Source: Oscarella lobularis
Lineage: Eukaryota; Porifera; Homoscleromorpha; Homosclerophorida; Oscarellidae
NCBI RefSeq assembly: GCF_947507565.1
Contig: NC_089175.1
Span: 3,833,733 to 3,897,732 of the forward strand
Length of the DNA: 64,000 bases
Direction: 5' to 3'
Below the pieces are notes generated by a model. That model did no database searches. It worked only from the letters and a program-made list of their open reading frames with translations, and was not told the origin of the DNA. Position 1 is the first letter of the stretch. Every line of letters begins with the position of its first letter. This document shows, in pieces, positions 45,002-57,148 of this stretch. A program made the translations under genes and the position numbers.

Positions 45002-46992
45002 ATGAAACGCTTCATCATACAGCTGCTCATCTGTTTGGCTGTCGAGGCGGGTAAGACTGTCGATGTTTAGCTAGAGTGAGACGGTAGCGTCGCGACCTGC
45101 ACTTCCTTGTTTTCTTTGGCTTATCTAATACGAAAGGTCGTTGGGCGACAAAGGGAGCTATATAGTCTAGTAGAGAAATTGAGTAGGCCTGCTGCTATAG
45201 TCTCCAAGGAAGAGGGAATTGTTTGGCTGGCTATTTGCAGCCGTTGGCCTTTCCGTGACGTCTGTTTTTCTTCGCAGATGCACGCCCCACTAAGATTGCA
45301 AACCTTCTGGTTTGCGGTACTGTAGTGCTCCGCCTACTGCACGCGGGATGTTTTGCTTTAGGATCTGCTGCGGTACAGCTACTATTGAGATCGAGTCGTC
45401 TGCCTTTTCCGGGGCAAAGCGCCTCGTTCTCGTGCTCTGGATCCGGTACAATAATTCGCTGGGAAAAAGACAACACAGTACTCAATCTAACCAACGCCCG
45501 CTATTCATCCGATCAAAAAATGTCATCTCTTGTAATTCACTCTTTGGTAAAAACAGACACCGGATTGTATCGATGTGTGGCTGTGGTTAGCGGAATAGAA
45601 GAAAGCGACACCGTCTATCTCTCTGTGCTGGGTAAAAGGGCTGCCTAAATTTTCCTAAGACTGAAGCTAATCGTTGGATGCATTTAGTAAATCCGGAAAT
45701 TTCTTATAAACCGCTTACTGTTGCAGTTGAAGGTCATTCTGTCACTCTCGGTTGTCAAACCAGATACTTCACAAAAATATCTTGGACGTTCAATGGAGTA
45801 AATATCAGTCATAAACCTGGTTATATTTACAGCCGAGCAAAGATGAATCTCACCATCGACCGAGTGTCTCGAACGCACGCAGGACAATACGCCTGCACCG
45901 CAACAAATTATAACAAAGCTCACACTTCAACGGGCACACCCGTTTTAGTGGTCTATTGTACGTATATACAGTAAAACCGGTCATTGATAGAGAGTTGGCC
46001 TTTATTTTTAGATGGCCCTGATGCCGTTCTTCGGGGTCCCGTAAACGGGACGGCTATCGAGGGCGAAGACGTCATTATGCACCTCAATGCAACAGGGTTT
46101 CCTTCACCGCAAAAAAAGTGGAAGAAAGATGACGTCTTTCTTGAGTTAGAAAGCAGTCGCTATAATCTCGGGCCAGATGGACAAACTCTATCAATCTCAA
46201 GTGTACAGACGAGCGATAGCGGCAATTACACTTGCGTCGTCAACAATACCGTAGGTGAAACATTAGAATATTTTCAACTAACCGTAAAAGGTATAGAGAA
46301 TTCCGGAAATTCTAAATCGTAAAACTACGGTAATCACAATTTACAAGGTCCACCATCTCCACCCAGGCTGTTGGAGGCTAACATAACTGTCATGGAAGCA
46401 TTCATCAAAATGTTCGTCAAGTGGACTGTCCCCTTCAATGGGAACAGTCCCATAACTGAGTATACATTGCATTACCGGCAGAAAGGAGGTGCGTTCTGGT
46501 TCACGATGCTTGTACGCAGTTCTCACGTGTCTGCTGACGTACCCATGTCTGTCAACCTAAATTCCTTGGAAGGCTTTGACTTTTACGTCACTGCTTCGAA
46601 TCGTCATGGATCATCTGAGGAATCGGACATTTTTCAAGTATCTAAGAACAGCTTTCTCCTCATCGCACCGCCAACTTCGTCTTCGGAGCCAACAGGCAAT
46701 ACTAATAATTATTGATTAGCGTATAAAAGTCTCGCTAACAACTGCCGTCTTATGTATAGAAAAAAGCGGTCTCTCTGAGTCACGAGTCATCGTCATTGCT
46801 ATTTCTGGTTTTGCAACTTCTATTCTGACTACATTTGCTCTCATTGTTCTGGCTTATAAACGACAGCGTCGGGCTCCGCCTCATCGTCAAGAGGAGCAAC
46901 ATGCGGTGCGAATGTTTGAAGTTGTTAGTCCTATATCCGACTCTTTTGCTGAATCGAAATTGAATCTCTCTTCAAAAGAAACTCAAGTATGA
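45002..46992 (+). CDS. beta4: three-Ig/FN3 receptor with ETQV tail
   Basis: Complete six-exon gene, predicted 482 aa: signal 45002-45050, Ig1 45362-45631, Ig2 45688-45957, Ig3 46012-46290, FN3 46348-46695, transmembrane and tail 46760-46992. Ig3 lacks the first Cys (MHLNATG). The helix differs slightly (VIVIAISGFATSILTTFALI) and the tail (RAPPHRQEEQHAVRMFEVVS, ending SSKETQV) mixes features of beta2 and beta1. A candidate cassette exon lies at 45278-45316. It is followed 226 bp later by kinase gene B3, repeating the beta1-B1 arrangement. Confidence 0.85.
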
Positions 46993-47218
46993 AGTGTACT
47001 CATCTGTATACTGCATGTTAGCTAGCTGACGTTCAGGTAGCGCGGCGCGGTGACATATATCCAGGATGACGAGACTCAATTAGCGATATTGACGTTTGAA
47101 GAAACCGCAACCGCGTGCAATGCGCAGTCGCTATTCGGCGGCGTGACGCGTCACTTCAAGTTCGGTCGACACTTGCTGCGCATAAACCGACGTCGCCTGT
47201 TTGTGTTACACTGAAAGA

Positions 47219-47544
47219 ATGAGGTATCTACATACTTAAGGGCCTTGTCTAATTCCTTTCCACGCGTGAGAGGGACCCCACCATTGATCGTACTGTCTGG
47301 CGTCACGTTATTTTTGAGGCTATCTCCTCACAGCAGGCCGCGTACCTGTTTCGATTGGCGAGCGCGGGACTCATTTGCTCAAAGTTCACACGTTCACTTT
47401 AGCAACACGTTTAGCGCGCCCCGTTTCCTTCTCCGCGGATGCCATTCATATTGCATTTAATAATGGTCCTTTTTTCTCCGCAGTGGTCTTTCTGGCTCGA
47501 TTATTGGTTTGATACAGCAATACAAGATCTCAAGCTACTGCTTG

Positions 47545-47575
<31 letters not shown>

Positions 47576-49854
47576 AACTTCGGGTGGTTGCTAGTGCCGG
47601 TGAGATCGATCACGCGTTCCCTAGACTATACGAGGTGCGGTGGGCATCGTATCGTAGGAGCTCAACGATTCGACATCCAAGCATTCCGAGCCGTCAACGG
47701 TTCCGACGAATTAACCGTCGCTTCTTGCTGGAGTGACGTCGCGTTCGGATCTCGGTCCGTTACGTGGCGACTGAACGGCCTTCCTGTGGACTTCGCAACG
47801 AACACTCGCTTCTCGTCAAGCTCAAAAGCCGACGCACATTCGACTCACTTCTTTCTTCAGATCAAGTCGCCGCTGAGCAGCGACAACGGTACGGTCGTCA
47901 CATGCCAACCCGAGGGCTACAAAGAAAGCGACGCGGCTCTTTTCATCGTATACGGTAAGGAGATGCTGACATCATACTTACACGACCATGATAACAGCGA
48001 TTTGCATCGTATTAGATTCCGCTCCCGTAGTCGAAGTCATTGGAGATGCTGATGTCACAGTAGAGGAAGAGACTTTGTTTCAACCCCGAGTTCGAATCTT
48101 TTTCTCGGGAGGAAACCTCTACTTGTTGTATTACCAGAATGAAATGCAACTTGGTTTGGAAACGAATGTCGATGGTGTTTACGGAACAAAAGATGTATTA
48201 TTGTCACCGCTAAAAGTTCTCAAGGGCATGAGCGGCCCATTATCGGTCCTTGTTTCTTTGGATGGACTGTCCTTTTCTTATTCTATTTTTAATTTGACTG
48301 TTATCAGTCGAATTGTTGCAACACCCACAGCAGCATTTACATCGCCGTCATCAGGCGAGTTTAAATAATTAATTAATTAATTAATTAATTAATTAATTAA
48401 TGACAGATGACGGTGATCCCACTACAAAGTCTATTGGTAAACTAAACAGCAGCAGCAACAGCAGTAGCAGTGCAAAATATACAACTCCGGCAATTACTCC
48501 GAGTCCTCCGAATCCTACATCTACAAGTCCTCAGTCAACAAGTGCGTATGATAATTCTAGTCTTGTGCCTTTTACATCAGAATCTTTGGATAAAAACAGT
48601 AATGAGATACGCACATTCATCGCTTTATTGCTTTACGTTTATTTATTTTTAGGCAAGTCATTGGCAGTCATTGCTGGCTCCATTTCTGGGGGCGTTTTAC
48701 TTCTTGTTATCCTCGTAGTGGCGTTGGTCTTAATTTATGCCAAACTAAGAAAGAAAAAGTCTGTTAGTATAGAGGATCCGCTACGTCGAATCAGTCAGAG
48801 TGAAATTGTGTACGACGAAGAACGTGATTTTCTCGGCAGCGGCTGCAGTGGCGAAGTCTATCGCGCAAGACTAAAGACAAGCAAGGAGGTTGTAGCAATC
48901 AAAGTTTTTCTAAAGAGACGAGTATTACCACAGTAAGTTTATGTGTAATGCTAAACTGATTTTATTTGTACACATGGGCTGTTTTATCTGTGCAGGCAAT
49001 CGACGCTGTTAGACAAAGAGGCTAGAATTCTATTGAGAATTAAGCCGCATCCTCATATTCTCAGTCTTATTGGCATCAGCACTTCTCCTAGATTCTACGC
49101 ATTGGTCATGGAGTACATCGGTGGTGGTGACTTGTTTCAAGTCTTAACCTCCACTGATGATCGCAGCATAGAGCTGTGGGACAATCGTCTCGACATTGCC
49201 AATCAAATCGCTCTGGGAATGTCTCATCTGCACAAGAACGAACCAACCGTCATTCATCTCGACCTCAAGTCAAACAACGTTCTTGTGAACAAGAAAACGC
49301 GAGGAGGAAGAACGATATATATATGCAAAGTAGGTCAACGCGGCTAACCAATAGTATTATGTATTTTTCATATATAGATTTGCGATTTTGGTCTTGCAAA
49401 AATGACCAACGTTAGCTCTGTGACTCAGTACCGCCAAGAGGGCCAGACTCCTGGAGGCACTGTTACGTACATCGCACCGGAACGATATCAGTCGGTCACG
49501 TACGGCACCGAGGATGGGAAAGAAAAGAGAGAAATCGCCAAGAAATCAGACGTCTTCAGTTACGGAATTCTACTATGGGAAATTAAAGAACGAGACCGTC
49601 CGTACGAAGGTAGGTATACGTACGTAGGCTGTAGGCATCAGGTTATTGTTTTTTACCGGTTTTTTCTATAAGGAATGCCGAACGAAGCAATTCACTTACG
49701 CACGAAAGCGGGATGTCCACTCCCAAAGGGAAAAGTCGAGGCTCCGCGAGATTACACATCTCTTCTGAGTAACTGCGTCAGGTTCAATCCTTTAGAGAGG
49801 CCCTCGTTTGATGAAATCGTCAGTTTCCTAGGAACTAAACAAACTACTCTCTAA
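47219..49854 (+). CDS. B3: Ig-like receptor with TKL-type kinase
   Basis: Nine coding exons, predicted 658 aa: 47219-47223, 47484-47599, 47658-47954, 48016-48354, 48407-48598, 48653-48932, 48996-49329, 49378-49609, 49673-49854. The organisation matches B1 throughout. The signal core is a leucine run encoded by nine CTG codons. The Ig-like domain has SCWSDV, TWRLNG and NGTVVTC; kinase landmarks are GSGCSGEV, VAIK, HLDLKSNN, CDFGLA and YIAPERY. A single RISQSEIVYDEER juxtamembrane unit is present. The donor after exon 4 is GC (CAG|GCGAGT). All exons are open and the kinase part is almost the same as B1 and B-prime1. Confidence 0.85.
47548..47574 (+). repeat. (CTG)9 in the B3 signal-peptide exon
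   Basis: Nine in-frame CTG codons encode leucines of the signal-peptide core. B1, B2 and C3 have shorter or interrupted leucine tracts at the same place, so the h-region length varies between copies by repeat number. Confidence 0.9.
48365..48402. repeat. (TTAA/TAAT)n microsatellite in B3 intron 4
   Basis: An expanded version of the tract at 5111-5139, immediately before the ATGACAG acceptor. Confidence 0.85.
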
Positions 49855-50194
49855 GTTAGGATCAGTTTATATTTCGCTAAATAACAAGAGCTGCATCATT
49901 GGGATAGAAAGACCCCTTTGATTTTTTGTGTAAGTCAATCCGGACATATACCCGCTGTCTCGTACCGTCTCGTACATGTGTTTATGTGTAGAGGAGATAT
50001 ATTTATCTGCCATTGTGTCACGTGATATTCGATCCTCATCAACAAAGCACGGAGCACAGACGCGCTTTCTCCTTCTGTCGTGTACACGGCGTCCCGCCAA
50101 TGTCTAGCCAAACTATTGTGCTGCGGTAAGCCACCGTCGATCGCCTCGCAAGTCAAAGTCGTTGTCTCCGTAGGTTATAACTCGCAAACAACTA
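49855..50194. other. B3 3' flank
   Basis: No gene is seen; conserved flank with TCACGTGA near 50018, as after the other kinase genes. Confidence 0.5.
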
Positions 50195-50632
50195 AAAGAA
50201 GACGCGCGTTGGTCAATGGCGCTGGTAAGGGAGACAGAAACGTCAAAGCTATTGACATTATCGTAGTGGATGAAGTAGACTCACTAGGTTTAGAATTTCA
50301 CGTCATCAGGACACTGCTGCTCGAAGCAGCTAAGCTTTCAAACGTTTTTTCAAGCGTCTACGAACGTCCATACGCACCAACGTTATCTCTACCACCAAAA
50401 GGCAATGTCAAGTCGTGAAGAATATAGGATCTATGCGTAGATGGTCTCTCTGAATCAATCGGTTCTGTCTTGACTACATTGGCTCTCATTTTCTTAGTGA
50501 AAAAGCGACAGCGGTCGTCTTTTTATCCGCAGCCGTACCAAGTGTGACAAAAAAGGTATTAGTATTCAACTTATGCGATATGTCAATTAAGTATTTTTGA
50601 TTAGATATTTGTGAACGGCTTGAAACTCAAGT
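50195..50632 (+). pseudogene. FN3-transmembrane relic 3
   Basis: Same frameshifted FN3 fragment, short transmembrane exon and ETQV vestige as relic 1, with private substitutions (for example EAAKLSNVF, QQPYQV changes). Confidence 0.7.
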
Positions 50633-51052
50633 ACACGACATCACTTATCGTTTTGGAGATTTTTTCGCCTAGCGCTCAGAAATTTAGACAGCATTCTTTT
50701 ACGGTTGCAAGGGATTTTTATCAGTAGAAACGGTTTTACGCAAAGAGACGAGGAATCTTATGATAGTAAGTTTAATCTTTTTCAATTTACCTAATTTCAT
50801 TACTCGTTTAGCTAATTCAATTTGCTCCAAACAATAGTAAGCGCGCCTGCGCACCTGAATCGATTGCCCCGCTGTTCCACTGGTATTTTCTGGACAGTTT
50901 TACAGAGCGTGTACCAGCTCGTTTTGACCGAGGTATTGCAGGTTGCAGGAACTGATTTCCGACCTTCAAGGAGCGGGCCCGCCGCGTTATAGTAGCGGAA
51001 ACGGCTTACTTCCTGTAGCAGTACTACTGTTTCCAGCTGACTGCATGACACT
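50633..51052. other. Spacer before gamma3
   Basis: No gene is seen; homologous to 7371-7800 with a short deletion near 50911. Confidence 0.45.
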
Positions 51053-52908
51053 ATGGACTACATCCTGCTTCTCATGATCTACGTGGCAGTGCAAAGACTC
51101 GCAGGTTTGATTTTAGTTACTGCACAGTAGTATATAGCCACAGGCAGGCGTTGACCGCAAAGTACACAAAAGAGTCCCCAAAGGGGCTTTTGTACGCAGA
51201 CGCACATTCACGTCGATGAAGTCACCCGTTTTTACAAAGCAATAGCGTTGCACCGCCTTCTCCCCTATTGTTGCTCACGCGACTATTTACACGTAGGAGC
51301 AACGGTGGAGCTAAAATTGACATCGAATCCTTTGCCCACGCCCGATCAAACGGCCACATTTTTATGCACTGTGACCGGTTCTGGTACTATAATTCGCTGG
51401 GAAAAAGACAATACGGTGCTCAATCTAACGAACCCTCGCTACGTATCAACACAAAAACTGTCATCTCTTGACATCCTGTCTTTGGTGAAAACAGATTCCG
51501 GAATGTATCAATGTGTCGCTATGGTTAGCGGAATAGAAGAGAGCGACTTCTTCTATCTTGATGTATTAGGTGAAGACCGTCTAGTAGAATCTCTATAAAT
51601 GAGACTGACTTTGCTTTTAGTGAACCCGGAAATTTCTTATAAACCGCTCACTGTCGCAACGGAAGGTGAGTCAGTCACTCTCGGTTGTCCATGTCAATAC
51701 TTCACCAAAATGAGTTGGACGTTTAATGGAGTTAACGTCAGTTATAAACCAGGCTATAGTTTGAACCAAGAGAAGACGAACCTGACGATAAATCGAGTGT
51801 CTCGAGTGCACGCTGGGCAATACGTTTGTACTGCTGTCAACCACAATCAACATTATACGGCGACGGGTACACCCTCTCTGGTAGTCTACTGTGCGTATAT
51901 AAAGCTGGTCACCTAAAAGAACGTCTTATTAGTTTGTGGCATTTTTTGCAGATGCCGCTGATGCCGTTCTTCGTGGTCCGGTAAACGGAACCGCTATCGA
52001 AGGCAATGATGTGAACTTTTACTGCAATACATCTGGACTTCCCACGCCACGATTAGAGTGGAAGAAAAATGATATGCTCGTTTCGGAGTTGGGAAGCAGT
52101 CGGTATGAAATCAGGTTAGACGGAAAAGTTCTATCGATCTCGAGCGCCCAGACGAGCGATACGGGCAACTACTCTTGCTCTGTCGACAATAGCGTAGGTG
52201 GAACATCTAAGTTTCTGCGATTAACCGTAGAAGGTATAGAGAACGCTTGAAATCTGAAATGAAACTAAGACAAGTTTATCAAGGACCCCCATCCCCGCCG
52301 AAGCTCTTGACGGCTAACATAACTATCTATGCCAATTCTATTAGAATGTACGTCAATTGGACTGTTCCCTTCAGTGGGAATAGTGCCATAAAGGGGTATA
52401 CATTGCATTATCGACAAAAAGGAGACGCCTTTTGGCATATGATGCTGGTACACAGCTCCCAAGTCTCTGCCACTGTGCCAATACCTATCAACTTATCTGA
52501 CTTGAGAGATTTTGAGTTCTACGTTACAGCTGCCAATCGCCACGGATCGTCTGAAGAATCGGCCCTTCTTCAAGTATCTTCGAATAGTTTTATTGTCGTA
52601 GCAACACCAAGTTCGTCGTCAGAACCAACAGGCAATAAAAACTATTGATTATGGAAACGAATACTAACTATCAGTCATATGTTTTAGAAACAGAAAAAGG
52701 AGGTTTCTCAGATTCGGACATTGTCATTGTCGTTGCCGTTTCTGGTTTTACAGTTTGTATCTTGACTACAGCTGCTCTAATTATGTTGGTTTATAGACGA
52801 CAGCGTTGGGCTCTTTATCATCCACGTGATCCAAATGGACCGGTACCAATTCTTCGGGTCAGATCTTCCTTATCAGAGTCTTCGACTGCAAGCGAAACCC
52901 AAGTATGA
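51053..52908 (+). CDS. gamma3: intact three-Ig/FN3 receptor with ETQV tail
   Basis: Complete six-exon gene, predicted 481 aa: signal 51053-51104 (MDYILLLMIYVAVQRLA), Ig1 51297-51569, Ig2 51621-51890, Ig3 51952-52233, FN3 52284-52631, transmembrane and tail 52688-52908. Ig1 has FLCTVT, RWEKDN and SGMYQC; Ig2 GCPCQY, SWTFNG and AGQYVC; Ig3 FYCNTSG, EWKKND and TGNYSC. FN3 has NWTVPFSG and FEFYVTAAN. The helix IVIVVAVSGFTVCILTTAAL precedes YRRQRW and a tail ending SETQV. It carries none of the lesions of gamma1 and gamma2 and serves as the reference for them. The donor after FN3 is GC. Confidence 0.85.
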
Positions 52909-52999
52909 CTCTGGTATTCAAAAGTTTGTATGGTTTGTGTCATTGACTCAGAGGTACTGCGGTTGGTTTAGTTACGTCTGCCAATAACTGTAGTCCGAA

Positions 53000-53865
53000 A
53001 CCTAGGTAATAGTTTCAGGATACTACTACAGTAGTAGTAGTAGTAGGAAATTAATTAAAATAGATTCAGAATGCGGGATACTCAACGGGATGTACTCAAC
53101 CTCTACCCACGTGGGCAGCTCGTGGGGGCGGAGGAGCGCGGAAGTGGGTCCCACCTCCTCACGTAGACAAAAGCTACTGCGCAGTCTCAAGTACACAACG
53201 CTCACTTCCTAGTTCGGGAGAAGACTTAGTCCTGAGAGCAACTTCTGTAGGAACTGTCGTGGCCGGGCGGGTGTCGAGAAAAGATCATGAGGTAATATTA
53301 CTTGTAAAAGGCCCAGTTTTTTCACACCGTGAGAGAGGAAATAGGAGGGGCCCCCATGAGTTTATCTGAAGCGTCAGTTAGTCTGGTGGGGTCTAATAAA
53401 CGACGTGATACCACTCAAACTGTACAAGAGTACCTCTGCGAGTAGACGCTGAACCGATAGAGCCTTGAAGAAGGAAGCATGCTTTTGTTTATCTTTCAAT
53501 AGGCGGTTCGCGCGGTTTGGTTTGACCTCTTGCGTCATCTCACGTGCACATACCATACATACATTGTACATACCAGAGTATTCTTGAAGAGCTCTTTGTT
53601 CCGATTCGAAAGAACCTCGAAAGTACAAAGTCGTCTGCTTTCTGCTACTAGTGCAAATCGCTACAGCAGGTGAAATGTGCGGTGCTATTAGATGCATTGT
53701 CGTCACCCGTTCACGTGATGTAGCCGCCAACGGCGTCGTCAAGATACGAACTTTCCGTGCCGTCAATGGCTACAACACCACCGTTGCGACGTGCTATAAG
53801 CTAGGCGTTCACCCAAATTTAAACGTCTACTGGAACTTCGACGGTCATCCCAAGAAACCGCAACC
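53000..53865 (+). pseudogene. B-prime 5' fragment including part of its Ig-like exon
   Basis: Longer than the stubs before TRAF1 and TRAF2. ATGAG|GTAATA lies at about 53291-53295 and a signal-exon relic near 53600-53672. A partial Ig-like exon reads GVVKIRTFRAVNGYNTTVAT and HPNLNVYWNFDGHPKK, matching B-prime1 (VKIKIRTFRAVSGYN, HPNLKVSWKKDG). At about 53856 the sequence switches to the flank found upstream of B3 (AAACCGCAACCGCGTGCAATG at 47105), leading into C3. Confidence 0.6.
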
Positions 53866-53977
53866 GCGTGCAATGCGCAGTCGCTAGGGGTATCCGGCGG
53901 CGTGACGCATCACTTCAAGTTCGGTCGACACTTGCTGCGCATAAACCGACGTCGCCTGTTGGTGTTACACTGAAAAA

Positions 53978-56020
53978 ATGAGGTATCTACATACTTAGGG
54001 GCCTTGTCTAATTCCTTTCCACGCGTGAGAGGGACCCCCACCATTGATCGTACTGTCTGGCGTCACGTTATTTTTGAGGCTATCTCATCACAGCAGGTAG
54101 TGTTGCGTACCTGCTTCGATTGGTGAGCGCGGGACTCAGTTCTTCAAAGTTCACACGTTCACTTTAGCAACACGTTTAGCGCCTCGTTTCCATATATTAT
54201 AATCTCCCATGTTATTCCCCCGCAACGAAATCCGGATGCCAATCATAACTTGTCTTTAATGGTCCTTTTTCTTGCACAGTGATCTTTCTGGTTCGATTGT
54301 TGGTTCGATACAGCAATGTAAAGTCTCAAGCTACTGCTTGCTACTGCTGCTGTTGCTGCTGCAACTTCGGGTGGTTGCAAGTGCCGGTGAGGATCACGCG
54401 TTCCCTAGATTATATGAGGCGCGGTGGGAACATGGGCTATGTGTAGGAGGAGCGCACCGATTCGAAATCCAGACATTCCGAACGGTCAACGGTTCCGACG
54501 AATTTACCGTCGCTTCGTGCTGGAGTGACGTCGCGTTCGGATATCGGCCCGTTACGTGGCGACTGAATGGTCTTCCTGTGGACTTCGCAACGAACACTCG
54601 CTTCTCGTCAAGCTCAAAAGCGGACGCACATTCGACTCGCTTCTTTCTTCAGATCAAGTCACCGCTGAGCAGCGACAACGGTACGGTCGTCACATGCCAA
54701 CCCGAGGGCTACAAAGAAAGCGACGCAGCTCTTTTCATCGTATACGGTAAGGAGATGCTGACATCATACTTATATACACGATCATGATAACGGCGATTTG
54801 CGTCGTATTAGATTCCGCTCCCGTAGTCGAAGTCATTGGAGATGCTGATGTCACAGTAGAGGAAGAGACTTTGTTTCAACCTCGAGTTCGAATCTTTTTC
54901 TCGGGAGGAAACCTCTACCTGATGTATTACCAGAATGAAATGCAACTTGGTTTGGAAACGAATGTCAATGGTGTTTACGGAACAAAAGATGTGTCATTGT
55001 CACCGCTAAAAGTTCTCAAGGGCATGAGCGGCCCTTTATCTGTCCTTGTTTCTTTGGATGGACTGCCCTTTTCTTATCCTATTTTTAATTTGACTGTTAT
55101 CAGTCGCACTGTTGCAACACCCACAACGGCACCACCATCATCAACGGCGGCACCATCATGCAAGTTTAAATTTTGCATATCGAGACGTCTAATAATTGTA
55201 TAACTTTAGATAACTATTCTACAAAATCTATAAATAGCAATAGTGCAGAAATGACAAGTTCAGCAGTCACTTCGGTCAGTTCTGCTTTTGTAACGACGAG
55301 GCGTACTCCAGCAAACTCGGTTACTGTTGCTACTACGATAACAGCGTCGATGGAATCTTCTCCAGCGTCTTCTGTGCATAAAAATGGCGGTATAAAAGAA
55401 TAGCCCTTTTGTTGCTTTTGTATTATTATTATTATTATTATTAGGCGAGTTATTGCCAGTCATTTTGGGTGTCTCCATAAGCTTTGGAGTCGTTTTTCTT
55501 GGGCTCTTAATAGTGGCACTAATTTTGATTCGCCGCAAGCGAAATAAATTCTGTACTAGAACCGAGAGAATACAAAATCGCAGTCAGGATGCTGAAACCA
55601 TGCAAGTTAGAGTAACCGGTAAAAATACTCAGATTTTTGTACTTTCTCTAATCGTACTTCATCCTTATAGGGCAGCACAATGGGGCAACCAGAGCCGAAG
55701 GAAGCGTACGAAAATATATTTATTTGTATTGTAAATGGCTTGCACGCTTTTGCTTTGCAGTTCTCTGTTGAGGATTTGGCTAACGATGTGATGGATGACC
55801 AGCAAAAAGAAAATGAGAGAACGAGAGAAGAAGTCAGGAGAGAAAATCAAAAAACAAGAGAGGAAATTAGAAAAGAAAATGAGAAGACAAGAGAAAAGAT
55901 TCGTTTAGCTGTACGCAAGCTTCTTCTTGTGACACGAATTATTTATTAGTACATTTGCAGGAAGCTTCAAATTCCAAAGGGATTTTGAAAGAGCCTGAAA
56001 GGATTTCGACTGCACTATAA
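53978..56020 (+). CDS. C3: B-type ectodomain with C-type tail
   Basis: Nine exons, predicted 452 aa: 53978-53982, 54280-54386, 54447-54746, 54812-55159, 55210-55389, 55445-55618, 55671-55705, 55761-55910, 55961-56020. Spliced start MSDLSGSIVGSIQQCK, then a leucine-rich signal core. The Ig-like domain and Cys-free domain are nearly identical to kinase genes B1/B3 (GGAHRFEIQTF, VTWRLNG, SSDNGTVVTC), not to C1/C2. From the end of exon 4 (APPSSTAAPS) onward the stalk, helix (VILGVSISFGVVFLGLLIVA), RRKRNKF and the TREEVRRENQK/TREEIRKENEK repeats are C-type. The tail ends STAL, an S/T-X-L PDZ pattern. This is a natural module swap between the kinase and non-kinase receptor types. Confidence 0.8.
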
Positions 56021-56321
56021 TGCCGCTACAAGTAGCCTAGGTACGTGTAACTAAACTTTTTACGTAGCTTCACTGTACATAGATCTCTGGTATTTATCTG
56101 CTATTGTATTGTGTCACGTGATATCCAAACAAACAGAGCACGGATCTCCACAGATCCGTGGTCAAAGCACAGACGCGTTCTCCTTCTGTCGTGTACACGA
56201 CGTCCTGATAATGCTTATCGAAACGATTGCGCCGCAGAATTAGGCGTAAAGCCACCGTCGATCGCATCGCATGCGCGATCAAAGTCGTTGTGTTCGTAGG
56301 TTAGCACTCACCAACCGGCAA
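56021..56321. other. C3 3' flank
   Basis: No gene is seen; diverged version of the conserved flank, with TCACGTGA near 56114. Confidence 0.45.
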
Positions 56322-56732
56322 AAAGAAGATGCTCGCTGGTCAATGGTACCGGTGAGGAAGACAGAAACGTCAAGGCTATTGACATTATTGTAGTGGATGG
56401 TGAGAACTTGCGCGAAGCATCTAAGCCTTCAAATTAACGTTTTTTCTGAACGATGTTTTCTTCCATGCGGCACCAAGAGGCAATGTTATAGTCATAAGAG
56501 CGAGAATGCTAATGTAGGATCTATGCGTAGATGGTCTCTCTGAGTCAATCGGTTTTGCAAACTTCTGTCTTCACTACATTGGCTCTAATTTTTTGAGTGC
56601 ATAAGCGACAGCAGTCGGCTTGTTGTCCGCAGCACTACCAAGTGTGACAAAAAGCAGTAGAATTTGACTTGTGCAATACTTCAATTAAAGTATTTTGATT
56701 AGATAATTGTGAACGGCTTGAAACTCAAGTAT
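56322..56732 (+). pseudogene. FN3-transmembrane relic 4 (most diverged)
   Basis: Begins like the others (KKKKMLAGQ frame, EDARW equivalent) but has a larger deletion in the FN3 fragment (VVDGENLREASKP) and an in-frame stop in the transmembrane exon (ALIF-stop). The last-exon vestige reads ETQV followed by Trp, as TGA has become TGG. No Ig exons. Confidence 0.65.
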
Positions 56733-57148
56733 GGCATTAATCATCTTTGGACCTAGTGCTCAGGCAGCATTCTTTTACGATTGTAAGTGATGTTTTGCTT
56801 GTTACGTAGAGATGTGGCATCTTATGATGGTAAATCTAATCGTTTTCATTTACCTAATTCCATTACTCGTTTAGCTAATTCAATTTGCTTCAACAACGCA
56901 CCTGGGCACATTCAGTTGAATTGAATGCTCCATTGTTTTGCGCACTCGACTTGAATTGAATGCCCCATTGTCCATTTTCTGGACAATTTCACAGAGCGTG
57001 AGAACTTTTCACTTTTACAAGCTCGTTTTTGACCGAGGTATTGCAGGTTGCAGGAACTGATTTCGGACGTTCAAGCAGCGGGACCGCCTCGTATAGTAGC
57101 GGCAAGGACTTATTTCCTGTAGCAGTACAACCGTTTTCAGCTCACTGC
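56733..57148. other. Spacer before gamma4
   Basis: No gene is seen. It contains a local duplication of TTGAATTGAATGCYCCATTGT around 56927-56973. Otherwise it is a diverged version of 7371-7800. Confidence 0.45.

Noticed and set aside
48365-48402. Transposon target site or inverted repeat
   Set aside because: It is a simple TTAA-type microsatellite whose length varies between copies, without flanking element ends.
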